A DNA stretch of 64,000 nucleotides from Perlabentimonas sp034003245 (GTDB lineage Bacteria > Bacteroidota > Bacteroidia > Bacteroidales > Tenuifilaceae): assembly GCA_034003245.1 (NCBI GenBank), contig JAVEYY010000016.1, positions 25,233 through 89,232 on the forward strand, in the 5' to 3' direction. The position numbers and the translations under genes are program-made. Shown here piece after piece: positions 1 to 7,834 of the stretch (position 1 is its first letter; each line of letters opens with the position of its first letter). Under the pieces are notes generated by a model. The model did no database searches and was not told the origin of the DNA. It saw only the letters and a list, made by a program, of their open reading frames with translations.

Positions 1-6
1 GCTTCC

Positions 7-888
7 ATGAAGTATCCGAAAATATTGGTATTTACATTTATAGCACTACTTTTAAGCTGCATCAACAACTCGCCTGTATTTCCGGGTTTCTCGGTTACCC
101 GAACCAACATACACTACAAGCTTATTTCACTTGGCGACGGGGATGCTAAGGCAAAGCCTACCGATTATGTAACTATGCTTGTAGCCTATAGAACCACATC
201 CGATTCTGTTTTTTTTCACGGTGTAAGAACATTTCAATTAACCGAGCCACAATTTCCTGGATCTATCGACGAGTGTTTCACCATGCTTGCCAAAGGCGAT
301 AGCGCAACTTTTTACATCTCAGCCAACGATTTTTTCACTAAAACTATAGAAACCACTACACCTCGATTCATCCAACCCGAAAGTTACCTTAGGGTCGATA
401 TCCTTATGCTCGACATACTCACCGAAAAGCAATACTTACAGGAAAAGGAGGTTTTTCTCCATTGGATTGAAGACTTTGGCGATTACGAAAAAATTGTGCT
501 AAAACAGTATGTCGAGGAGCAAAACCTTAACTTCGATAATACCCCATCGGGACTTCACTATGTACCCATTACAAAAGGTTTCGGCTCGCAAATACAGGAG
601 GGCGATACCATTACGGTACACTACGAGGGACGGTTTTTCAACGGCAAGTATTTCGATTCAACCCGCAAGCGCAACGAGCCTTTCCAGTTTGTGTATGGTC
701 AAAAATGGCAGGTAATCCCTGGCCTCGAGGAGGCCATTGGCATGATGTATCCCGGCGAAAAATCGCTTTTTATTATACCTTCTTATATAGCATTTGGTCA
801 GGGTGGCAGCTCCACCGGAATCGTTCCTGCCTTTACTCCAGTAGTATTTGAGGTTGAAATTGTTGATGTTAAGCCATTGCTTCAATGA
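7..888 (+). CDS. FKBP-type peptidyl-prolyl isomerase lipoprotein (first of three)
   Basis: Predicted 293-residue envelope lipoprotein that would catalyse cis-trans isomerisation of prolyl bonds or act as a periplasmic chaperone. The N-terminus is a lipoprotein signal peptide with the lipobox LLLSC (Cys about residue 18). A degenerate FKBP-like half covers about residues 45-140. A well-preserved FKBP domain covers about 195-290, with GDTITVHYEG, FDST, the VIPGLEEAI core and a terminal VVFEVEIVDV strand. It resembles the GldI-like FKBP lipoproteins of Bacteroidota. Its stop overlaps the start of the next gene (ATGA), so translation is probably coupled. The upstream end of the operon may lie outside the window. 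Family is sure; client proteins are unknown. Confidence 0.88.
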   Translation: MKYPKILVFTFIALLLSCINNSPVFPGFSVTRTNIHYKLISLGDGDAKAKPTDYVTMLVAYRTTSDSVFFHGVRTFQLTEPQFPGSIDECFTMLAKGDSATFYISANDFFTKTIETTTPRFIQPESYLRVDILMLDILTEKQYLQEKEVFLHWIEDFGDYEKIVLKQYVEEQNLNFDNTPSGLHYVPITKGFGSQIQEGDTITVHYEGRFFNGKYFDSTRKRNEPFQFVYGQKWQVIPGLEEAIGMMYPGEKSLFIIPSYIAFGQGGSSTGIVPAFTPVVFEVEIVDVKPLLQ

Positions 889-1781
889 GGTTTTTATCCC
901 TATTAATTATTAGCCTCCTTGCTACATTTACTTTTAGCGGATGCGAAAGTTCCTTGGAGGACGAGCAGAAAGGCGCTAATGAGCTAGCCATTGAAAGATA
1001 CCTTACCACAAATAAGTTAAAATTCAAAAAGGATGATGGTGTATTCAGCTACGTTAATCATAAGGGTTATGGTTACGAGGTTGCACCTGGCGACTCGGTC
1101 GCATTTTGGTATGTGGGCTATACCCTGACAGGTATTCTGTTCGACACTAACGTTATAAGCATAGCGCAAGAGAACAATTTGGACATTGAAACCCGAAACT
1201 TCAACCCAATTTCTACCAAGGTTGGCGAGGATAAATTGCTTCCGGGGATTTCTCGAGGTTTACTTCATTGCCGGCAGGGGCAAATTACCTCTGTTTTGTT
1301 CCCATCAACACTCGGATTTGGAGGGAACGCAATGGGTGTGGTAAAACCGTGGACACCCCTTATCTTCGATATTTACCTAATTTACGTTAAAAACGAAAAA
1401 ATCCTTCAAGAGCAGGATAATATCAATAACTTTGTAGCCGGGATAGGTGGTTTTACTGCCGACACTACGGGTCTTTGGAGTAAGTATACTCATATAGCAC
1501 AAGAATCGGCCAAACCCATAATAGGTGACACTATTTATGCTTGGCACAGGGTTTCTACCCTTGATCTTAGACTAATAGAGGAAACAATAGGAGAAAACCA
1601 AGAAGTTGTTGTCAACGACAACTTGATTGAAGGCCTTCAGCTGGGCTACAGAAGATTAAACAATGGCGAAACTATGCAACTTATTGTGCCTTCGCCCCTT
1701 GGTTATAGAATTAAAGGTAATAACACGGTTAGTCCTTACACCCCGTTATTTGTAGAATTACGTTTAGATAGCATTAAATAA
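885..1781 (+). CDS. FKBP-like lipoprotein (second of three)
   Basis: Predicted 298-residue lipoprotein (signal peptide ending FSGC) with two FKBP-like halves, about residues 60-165 and 210-298. Each shows the family order GDS/GDT-strand, pro-gly-ile or glu-gly-leu core, and a final P-W/Y-T-P-L-I/F-F/V-x strand. The halves are divergent, and several aromatic active-site residues typical of active FKBPs are not evident, so a chaperone or structural role is as likely as isomerase activity. It overlaps the upstream gene by 4 bases and is followed after 14 bases by a third paralogue. This suggests one transcript for a set of envelope folding factors. Confidence 0.82.
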   Translation: MRFLSLLIISLLATFTFSGCESSLEDEQKGANELAIERYLTTNKLKFKKDDGVFSYVNHKGYGYEVAPGDSVAFWYVGYTLTGILFDTNVISIAQENNLDIETRNFNPISTKVGEDKLLPGISRGLLHCRQGQITSVLFPSTLGFGGNAMGVVKPWTPLIFDIYLIYVKNEKILQEQDNINNFVAGIGGFTADTTGLWSKYTHIAQESAKPIIGDTIYAWHRVSTLDLRLIEETIGENQEVVVNDNLIEGLQLGYRRLNNGETMQLIVPSPLGYRIKGNNTVSPYTPLFVELRLDSIK

Positions 1782-1795
1782 CAACCAAAGTAATT

Positions 1796-2851
1796 ATGAT
1801 TAGAAAGATTATTTTTTTGTCTTTAGCCGTTTTTAGCATATTTGCCTTTAGCGCTTGCGAAGAAGAGATTGACGAACAAGCCGCCGATGAGCTTATCCGC
1901 CTGCAAGCCTACATGAGAGTTAACTACCCCAATTACAACTTAACAAGTTCTGGTTTGTACTGGGATATTATTGAGGAGGGAACAGGTGAAACTCCAAAGC
2001 AAGGCGATTATTTGCTTTTCAATTTTACAGGGTATAGCCTCGATAACGATGCTTTTGAAACGAGCAGTAAAAGCATTGCACAACTTCACGATGTTTACTC
2101 ATCGGCAACTCATTATGTTCCAAAATTTGCCATGTACAAGAGCACAACATCTAGAATGCTAAAGGGGCTCGACGAGGGTTTTTCGATGATAAAAGCAGGT
2201 ACAAAAGCACGGTTTATTATGCCATCGAGCCTTGCATACGGTGCTTCAGTTTACAACAACTTACCCTCCTACTCTTCAGTAATTTTCGACATCGATTTTC
2301 AACGGATTATTACCGATCCCGATGCCTACGAAGCTGAGGTTATTACAGAGTATCTTGCAGCAAACTACCCCGACCTAAACCCCAGTGAAGTGATTGCCTT
2401 TATGAACGGCGACGGCGAAGGGGTTTACATCCTTGAGGAAGCTCTTGATGAGGTTGAAGACGATACCGAGGAAGGTGAAGAGGGCGACGATGACGAGGAG
2501 GTGGATCATCATCTGGAGATCATTGATAAAGATGTGGTTACTCTTTACTATGCAGGCCGATTTCTTGACAACTGGCTGTTTGATACCAACATGAAGGAGG
2601 TTGCTGAAGCAAATGGCACTTTCAGTTCATCCAAAACCTACGAGGCACTAAAAGTAACTGTTGGTGGCACGGGTTATATAGCAGGATTTTCCATCGCTCT
2701 AAAGCGATTAAAGACTAACTCCACTTCAAAAGTACTTATAATGAGTGGCTCTGCTTATGGTGAGAATGGTAGCGGAAGTACAATCCAACCCTACACACCA
2801 CTTGTTTTCGATTTAAAAGTGCTTACCAAAACAGCGTCTTCGAGCAAGTAA
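1796..2851 (+). CDS. FKBP-like lipoprotein (third of three), acidic linker
   Basis: Predicted 351-residue lipoprotein with signal peptide and lipobox FSAC. Two FKBP-like modules (about residues 60-165 and 245-345) are joined by a strongly acidic linker rich in Asp and Glu (about 215-240), which is absent from the two upstream paralogues. The second module keeps the VTLYYAGRF strand, FDTN, a GFSIAL core and a PYTPLVFDL closing strand. It is the last gene of the three-gene set. A strong inverted repeat lies 22 bases beyond its stop. Function is inferred as a periplasmic or surface isomerase/chaperone. Confidence 0.82.
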   Translation: MIRKIIFLSLAVFSIFAFSACEEEIDEQAADELIRLQAYMRVNYPNYNLTSSGLYWDIIEEGTGETPKQGDYLLFNFTGYSLDNDAFETSSKSIAQLHDVYSSATHYVPKFAMYKSTTSRMLKGLDEGFSMIKAGTKARFIMPSSLAYGASVYNNLPSYSSVIFDIDFQRIITDPDAYEAEVITEYLAANYPDLNPSEVIAFMNGDGEGVYILEEALDEVEDDTEEGEEGDDDEEVDHHLEIIDKDVVTLYYAGRFLDNWLFDTNMKEVAEANGTFSSSKTYEALKVTVGGTGYIAGFSIALKRLKTNSTSKVLIMSGSAYGENGSGSTIQPYTPLVFDLKVLTKTASSSK

Positions 2852-2855
2852 ATTA

Positions 2856-3563
2856 TTAGTACGATTGTATACCAAAAATGCTCGGCCGCTTATGCAGGTC
2901 GGGCATTTTTGCTTTCCACTCTTTTACCCGTTTTGTTACAACAAATTCAGTTGAAAGGGTTAAATCTGTCGAGATGTGCAAGTGCGTTTCGGGTTGAAGG
3001 GTTTGAATAAGGGCTTCCATTAATTTATTATTCCTATACGGAGTTTCAATAAAAAATTGTGTTTGTCGCTCATCGCGTGAACGTTGCTCAAGCTGCTTTA
3101 TTCTTTTTTGCCTTTCGTTTGGTTGAATTGGCAAGTAACCCACAAATGCAAAGTTCTGTCCATTCAGCCCACTTCCCATAACCGAGAGGATTATTGAGCT
3201 AGGGCCCGTTAAAGGAACCACTCGTATTCCCTTAACATGAGCTATCGACACCAACGATGCGCCTGGATCGGCTACAGCCGGCACCCCAGCCTCTGAGAGC
3301 AATCCAACTGGCTCTCCATTGAGCAAAGGCTTTAGCAATCCACTTATATCGTCTTTTGGTGTATGTTCATTTAACTCCTGAAAAACAAGCACATCAATTG
3401 GCACTGGCATTCCCAATCGCGAAAGATATCGCCTTGCAGTGCGAATATCCTCCACAATAAAATGCTTAATACTTCGGGTTATTTCAACCACATAGGCGGG
3501 GATAACCTGGTTTATGTCCTCCCCGCCCAGTGTTGTGGGTATTAGATATAGTTTTCCTGTCAT
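2856..3563 (-). CDS. SAM-dependent methyltransferase, RsmI / tetrapyrrole-methylase family
   Basis: Predicted 235-residue cytosolic methyltransferase. RsmI proteins 2'-O-methylate C1402 of 16S rRNA; this one belongs to a shorter variant common in Bacteroidota, so its exact target is uncertain. The N-terminus GKLYLIPTTLGG and the motif SEAGVPAVADPG (about residues 90-101, equivalent to the SDAGTPGISDPG motif of RsmI) are diagnostic, followed by PLTGPSS. An open frame continues upstream to 3650, but the family N-terminus begins at the ATG ending at 3563, so that start is chosen. It is convergent with the FKBP operon and follows a nitroreductase gene on the same strand. E. coli RsmI is about 50 residues longer. 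Confidence 0.83.
   Translation of the reverse strand: MTGKLYLIPTTLGGEDINQVIPAYVVEITRSIKHFIVEDIRTARRYLSRLGMPVPIDVLVFQELNEHTPKDDISGLLKPLLNGEPVGLLSEAGVPAVADPGASLVSIAHVKGIRVVPLTGPSSIILSVMGSGLNGQNFAFVGYLPIQPNERQKRIKQLEQRSRDERQTQFFIETPYRNNKLMEALIQTLQPETHLHISTDLTLSTEFVVTKRVKEWKAKMPDLHKRPSIFGIQSY
2874..2910 (+). terminator. Hairpin terminator of the FKBP operon, inside the 3' end of the convergent gene
   Basis: AAAAATGCTCG pairs with CGGGCATTTTT (11-bp stem, one mismatch or wobble) around a 15-base loop and ends in a T run. It lies just past the stop of the third FKBP gene and within the last codons of the convergent methyltransferase gene. It is therefore both coding and a likely bidirectional terminator. 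Confidence 0.7.
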
Positions 3564-3586
3564 TAAATTTGATAAATTTTGATTTT

Positions 3587-4276
3587 CTATTCGCTTTCTA
3601 ACGCAAACCCTACCGGAATAATATATAATGGCTCCTCTCCTTCCACACAATTTAAAACTCCTGAAATTTCCGAATCAACAAATGCGCCAACAGGAACAGA
3701 GCCTAAACCCAGCGAAACAGCCATTAAATGTATGTTCTGAGCAATGTGGCCAGCCTCAATACATACGTAACGATAAGCGCGATCGCCGTAACGTTGGGCT
3801 ATTCTTTCGAGAAAATATGTAAGAACAAAAACTGCTGGTGCATCGCTTACCGCAGTTTGACCAAGCGATGCAGCAGAGAGCTCTTTTCTAATATCCTTGT
3901 CAAAGGTTTTAGTTAAGCTGTGATCCCCAATATTATACTTATATCCTCCGCTTGCGGTAAAAACTTGCAGCTCGAATGGGTAAGTTGCCCCTGCAGATGG
4001 AGCTGTTCTAAAAGTACGTTCACCCCAACTATGGGTAATTCCCTGAGCAGCCCACAGTATCTGCGAAAGTTGCTCTATGGATAAAGGAACATCCTGAAAC
4101 TGGCGAACAGACTGGCGGAGGTTCAAGGTTTGGTTAAGCGATACCTTACCCTTTAAAACTGGAGCGGGTAGTTTACCTTCGAGATTCTGAGTTGTATCGC
4201 CTATAGATGGAGTATCGCAACTTATCAACGCAATTGCGAGGCAAAGCAAAAGGGGTAAAAGTCTTAAGGTTTTCAT
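3587..4276 (-). CDS. SagB/nitroreductase-family lipoprotein
   Basis: Predicted 229-residue FMN-dependent oxidoreductase of the SagB/ThcOx-like nitroreductase family. It is exported as a lipoprotein: the signal peptide ends ALISC with Cys at about residue 20. Family features are the SVRQF start of the fold (about residue 57), QILWAAQGI, the SAGATYPFEL substrate/FMN segment, and a C-terminal GLGSVPVGAF segment. Substrate is unknown; envelope-localised homologues occur in anaerobic Bacteroidota. It lies 23 bases upstream of the methyltransferase gene on the same strand, so the two may be co-transcribed. Confidence 0.82.
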   Translation of the reverse strand: MKTLRLLPLLLCLAIALISCDTPSIGDTTQNLEGKLPAPVLKGKVSLNQTLNLRQSVRQFQDVPLSIEQLSQILWAAQGITHSWGERTFRTAPSAGATYPFELQVFTASGGYKYNIGDHSLTKTFDKDIRKELSAASLGQTAVSDAPAVFVLTYFLERIAQRYGDRAYRYVCIEAGHIAQNIHLMAVSLGLGSVPVGAFVDSEISGVLNCVEGEEPLYIIPVGFALESE

Positions 4277-4316
4277 ACATCGAATTATTAGGGTTTATAA
4301 TACCCTAAAATTACAA

Positions 4317-4342
4317 AAAATGCCCGAAAGCTCGGGCATTTT
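4317..4342 (-). terminator. Rho-independent terminator of ackA-ptb-buk
   Basis: An 11-bp perfect stem (AAAATGCCCGA / TCGGGCATTTT) with a 4-base loop lies 28 bases past the buk stop. On the minus strand it ends in a T run. It separates the acid-kinase operon from the nitroreductase gene. Confidence 0.85.
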
Positions 4343-4369
4343 CTTATTCTATAGTCTAATGTATTCGAT

Positions 4370-5449
4370 TTACTTATAGTCGCGGGGCAAAACATCGCCA
4401 CGAAGAGCCATTAGGGCATTCATGGCCAGGGCCTGCATCTCATCCTCACCAGGATATACAACTACATGCCCAATAAATCCTACCATTTCCTTGACGTACT
4501 CCACCAGGTATGGGTTATGAGCAATACCTCCTGTGAGAATTATACCATCTACCTCGCCTTTAAGCACAGTTGCCATTTGTCCAATTTGCTTAGCAATATT
4601 ATACGACATGGCATCCTGAATTAGAATTGCTTTCTTGTCGCCAGCTTTGGCTTTCATCTCAATCTCATAGGCATCATTAGTGCCAAGATGAGCAACAAGA
4701 CCTCCCTGTCCAGTTAGCATCTTTTTAACCTCATCGCAGGTAACCTCACCGCTAAAGCAAAGCTTTGCCAGTTGACCTGCTGGAACAGTACCCGCACGTT
4801 CGGGCGAAAATGGACCCTCGCCATCAAGCGCATTGTTCACATCTACAACTCTTCCTTTCAGATGCGCTCCTACCGATATTCCACCACCCAGATGAGCTAC
4901 AATTAAGTTAAGCTCCTCATACTTCCTGTCAAGGCTCTTGGCATACTGACGAGCAATGGCTTTCTGATTTAAAGCGTGGAAAATTGAAACGCGCTCAAAC
5001 TTTGGGTGACCCGAAATACGAGCAACATCCTGAAGTTCATCTACCACAACCGGATCGGCAATATATGCCTTGGCATTGGGAAGGCTACGGGCAATATCAT
5101 CGGCAATAAGAGCACCCAGGTTGCTGGCGTGCTCACCTCTAATACAGTCTCTGAGGTCTTGCTTCATCCGGTCGTTCACAAAGTAAACCCCCGACTCGAT
5201 GGGTTTAATAAGCCCACCACGACCTACCACAGCCGAAATCTTATTAATATCGATTTCAGCCTCCTGCAGCTCCTTAAGTATAATCTCCTTGCGGAATTCG
5301 AACTGGTCAGTAATCCTGGGGTAACGCATCAACTCCTCGGAGTTATGCCTAATGGTTTTCAGAAATACTGATTTGGCATTGCGGTAAACCGCTACCTTAG
5401 TTGATGTTGAGCCTGGGTTAATGGCTAGTATCTTGAATTCTTCCATCAC
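4370..5449 (-). CDS. buk: Butyrate kinase
   Basis: Converts butyryl-phosphate and ADP to butyrate and ATP, the last step of the Ptb-Buk butyrate pathway; some family members prefer branched-chain acids. At 359 residues it has the usual length. Acetokinase-family signatures are visible: NPGSTSTKVAVY near the N-terminus, AHLGGGISVGAH, GTVPAGQLAKLCFSGE and a terminal ILTGGIAHNPYLVEYV. Two adjacent Met codons are possible starts (5449 or 5446). It follows ptb by 14 bases and ackA lies upstream, so all three form one operon ending at the hairpin downstream. Confidence 0.93.
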   Translation of the reverse strand: MMEEFKILAINPGSTSTKVAVYRNAKSVFLKTIRHNSEELMRYPRITDQFEFRKEIILKELQEAEIDINKISAVVGRGGLIKPIESGVYFVNDRMKQDLRDCIRGEHASNLGALIADDIARSLPNAKAYIADPVVVDELQDVARISGHPKFERVSIFHALNQKAIARQYAKSLDRKYEELNLIVAHLGGGISVGAHLKGRVVDVNNALDGEGPFSPERAGTVPAGQLAKLCFSGEVTCDEVKKMLTGQGGLVAHLGTNDAYEIEMKAKAGDKKAILIQDAMSYNIAKQIGQMATVLKGEVDGIILTGGIAHNPYLVEYVKEMVGFIGHVVVYPGEDEMQALAMNALMALRGDVLPRDYK

Positions 5450-5463
5450 AGAATATTTTCGGC

Positions 5464-6369
5464 CTACTTAGCTGCGTTAGCAGCAAGGGCAATTGAGTAC
5501 ATTTTCGACTGAACACTGTCGCCGCGCGATGTTAGCACGCAGGGAACTTTTGCTCCCATAACCATAGCGCCTAGTTCGCCCTTAGCCAACTTTGTACACG
5601 CCTTAAAGAATACGTTTCCGCTCTCAATATTTGGGAACAGAATACAATCGGCATCACCTGCAACCTCGCCTGTAAGCTTCTTAATCTGTGCCGACTCGGC
5701 ATCAATAGCAACATCCAGCGCCAAAGGGCCATCAATAATAGCCCCTTTAATCTGGCCACGATCGCCCATCTTTGAGATGATGGTAGCATCTACACAAGCA
5801 GGCATGGCAGCCGATACCTGTTCAGTGGCTGCAAGCAAAGCCACCTTAGGCTTGGCAATGCCTAAAGAATGAGCCGTTTGAATAAGGTAGTTTGTGATGG
5901 CAACCTTTTGGTTTAGGTCTGGGGCAGGAATAATTGCCACATCGCCTACAATTATCAGCTTGTGATATGTGGGAACCTGAACAACAGTTACGTGGCTAAG
6001 AACCGCTTTAGGAGGAAGCAACCCTTTTTCCTTGTTCAGAATAGCACGCATGTACTTGTCGGTGCTAACCAAACCTTTCATAAGCACATCGCCCTCACCG
6101 TTATTAATTAGCTCAACGGCTTTCGAAGCGGCCTTCATCTCGTCGTTTTCCTGAACTAGCTTAAATTTCGAAGGATCGATATTATGCTTGGCACACACGC
6201 TTTTCATGGTTGCCTCGTCGCCAACCAGGGTTGCCTCAACTAATCCCATATCAACTGCCATGCTTACGGCTTCGATGGTGTGGTCGTCGTTGGCATAGGC
6301 TGCCACTAAACGCTTTTTGGGTTTGCTCCTGAGCACTTCAAAAAGCTGGTCAAGTTTTGTTATAGTCAT
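5464..6369 (-). CDS. ptb: Phosphate butyryltransferase
   Basis: Transfers butyryl from CoA to phosphate, giving butyryl-phosphate for the neighbouring butyrate kinase. The 301-residue protein has the phosphotransacetylase/Ptb fold: an N-terminal AAANDDHT-like segment, LMKGLVST, HVTVVQVP, and a C-terminal PCVLTSRGDS segment. Length matches Ptb rather than the longer Pta. Position between ackA and buk supports the acyl specificity, although the enzyme may also use other short acyl-CoAs. The ATG at 6367-6369 is the only good start. Confidence 0.92.
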   Translation of the reverse strand: MTITKLDQLFEVLRSKPKKRLVAAYANDDHTIEAVSMAVDMGLVEATLVGDEATMKSVCAKHNIDPSKFKLVQENDEMKAASKAVELINNGEGDVLMKGLVSTDKYMRAILNKEKGLLPPKAVLSHVTVVQVPTYHKLIIVGDVAIIPAPDLNQKVAITNYLIQTAHSLGIAKPKVALLAATEQVSAAMPACVDATIISKMGDRGQIKGAIIDGPLALDVAIDAESAQIKKLTGEVAGDADCILFPNIESGNVFFKACTKLAKGELGAMVMGAKVPCVLTSRGDSVQSKMYSIALAANAAK

Positions 6370-6412
6370 GGTATGATTATTATTGTTATGTATACTTATA
6401 ATATTTGGCTTA

Positions 6413-7624
6413 CTATTTCTTTAATTTTCCAATAATAGCAGCAGTGTCGGAAGCAATTACCAACTCCTCGTTTGTGGTAATGGCCATAACTTTTACTTTG
6501 GAATCGGGCTTTGTAAGAAGTTTGTCCTTACCACGAACCCCACGGTTTGCCTCAGTATCAAAATCAACACCCATAAAGGCCATTGATGTTGAAACATGCT
6601 CGCGTAGCACACTGTCGTTCTCTCCAATACCTCCTGTAAATATTATCAGATCAACACCTTCCATTGAGGCTGCGTAAGATCCAACATACTGCTTAACCCT
6701 GTAGAAATACATCTCAAGGGCAAGTTTGGCCAACTCGTGTCCATCAGCTGCAGCATTCTCAAGGTCCCGCATATCCGACGACAGTCCAGAAATTCCAGCC
6801 ACCCCACTCTTTTTGTTAATAAGATCGCTAATACCCTTAAAGTTCAGGTTTTCACGTTCGGCAATGTAAAGCAAAACGCCAGGATCGATAGCTCCACAAC
6901 GAGTTCCCATAATTAAACCATCAACTGGGGTAAAGCCCATGGAGGTATCAACCGATTTACCATTTTTAATGGCTGCAATCGAGGCTCCATTACCAAGGTG
7001 ACAAGTTATTATTCGGCTCTTTTCGAAGTCTAAACCAAGAATTTTGCAAGCTTTTTTTGCTACAAATTTATGGCTGGTTCCATGGAAACCGTACTTGCGA
7101 ATTTTGTGGTTTTCGTAGTACTCGTATGGTATAGCATAAAGGTATGCATGCTTAGGCATACTTTGGTGGAACGATGTATCGAAAACAGCTACCTGGGGAA
7201 CACCTGGTAGTAAGTTCTCCATGGAGATTATACCCTTTAGGTTGGCGGGGTTGTGAAGTGGAGCTAGCTCAATACACTTTTCAATCTCCATCTTTACCCT
7301 CTCGTCAACAAGGCTGCTCTCAGTAAAAAACTCACCTCCGTGAGCAACTCGATGCCCAACAGCTTTAATGTCATCAAGGCTCTTGATTACTCCATGCCCT
7401 TTATCTACTAACGCCTTTAGGATAAGGTTAATCCCTACGGTATGATCGGGAATATCCTTAATCACCTCGTAGCGCTCTTTGCCCTCGGGTTTATGGGTTA
7501 ATATTCCATCGGTGAGGCCAATTCGCTCAACGATCCCTTTTGCTAGGAGTTTTTCCTTTTCACACATGTCGATAACCTGATACTTAATCGACGAGCTGCC
7601 ACAGTTTAGTACAAGAACAATCAT
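6413..7624 (-). CDS. ackA: Acetate kinase
   Basis: Makes ATP and acetate from acetyl-phosphate. The 403-residue protein shows the acetokinase signatures VLNCGSSSIKYQV at the N-terminus, HRVAHGGE, the KYGFHGTSH motif, CHLGNGASIAA, GTRCGAIDPG and FTGGIGEN. The frame is open to 7678, but the family N-terminus starts at the ATG ending at 7624, and the longer version would begin within the promoter. First gene of ackA-ptb-buk (43 bases before ptb). No phosphotransacetylase gene is in the window; Ptb may serve or pta lies elsewhere. A Rex-like palindrome lies 93 bases upstream of the start. Confidence 0.95.
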   Translation of the reverse strand: MIVLVLNCGSSSIKYQVIDMCEKEKLLAKGIVERIGLTDGILTHKPEGKERYEVIKDIPDHTVGINLILKALVDKGHGVIKSLDDIKAVGHRVAHGGEFFTESSLVDERVKMEIEKCIELAPLHNPANLKGIISMENLLPGVPQVAVFDTSFHQSMPKHAYLYAIPYEYYENHKIRKYGFHGTSHKFVAKKACKILGLDFEKSRIITCHLGNGASIAAIKNGKSVDTSMGFTPVDGLIMGTRCGAIDPGVLLYIAERENLNFKGISDLINKKSGVAGISGLSSDMRDLENAAADGHELAKLALEMYFYRVKQYVGSYAASMEGVDLIIFTGGIGENDSVLREHVSTSMAFMGVDFDTEANRGVRGKDKLLTKPDSKVKVMAITTNEELVIASDTAAIIGKLKK

Positions 7625-7679
7625 TGGAGTAATTTTATTGTTTGATTTACAAATACTTAAGTTTCTCGATTTGAACACC

Positions 7680-7687
7680 CAAAACTA
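7680..7687 (-). promoter_or_regulatory. Putative -7 element of ackA-ptb-buk
   Basis: Reads TAGTTTTG on the minus strand, matching the Bacteroidota -7 consensus TAnnTTTG, 56 bases upstream of the ackA ATG. The -33 box is poor (TTTC about 19 bases upstream). Confidence 0.5.
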
Positions 7688-7716
7688 CAAAAAAACATCC
7701 TAAACCGAAAGTCCGA

Positions 7717-7734
7717 TTGTTAGAAAAATCACAA
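7717..7734. promoter_or_regulatory. Candidate Rex operator upstream of ackA-ptb-buk
   Basis: TTGTTAGAAAAATCACAA: an 18-bp imperfect palindrome, TTGTTA-N6-TCACAA. It matches 11 of 12 half-site positions of both the TTGTTA/TAACAA and the TTGTGA/TCACAA forms of Rex sites. It sits just upstream of the putative -33/-7 region of ackA. A rex gene is present at 47.4 kb. Confidence 0.65.
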
Positions 7735-7834
7735 CTTAAATGCTTTTATTCCAACCCGTTTTGAGAATGTTGGAAATACTAGGCGTTTAGGCTGATGTGG
7801 TGTTTTAGAACAATGATTAAAAACATCATTTTGC

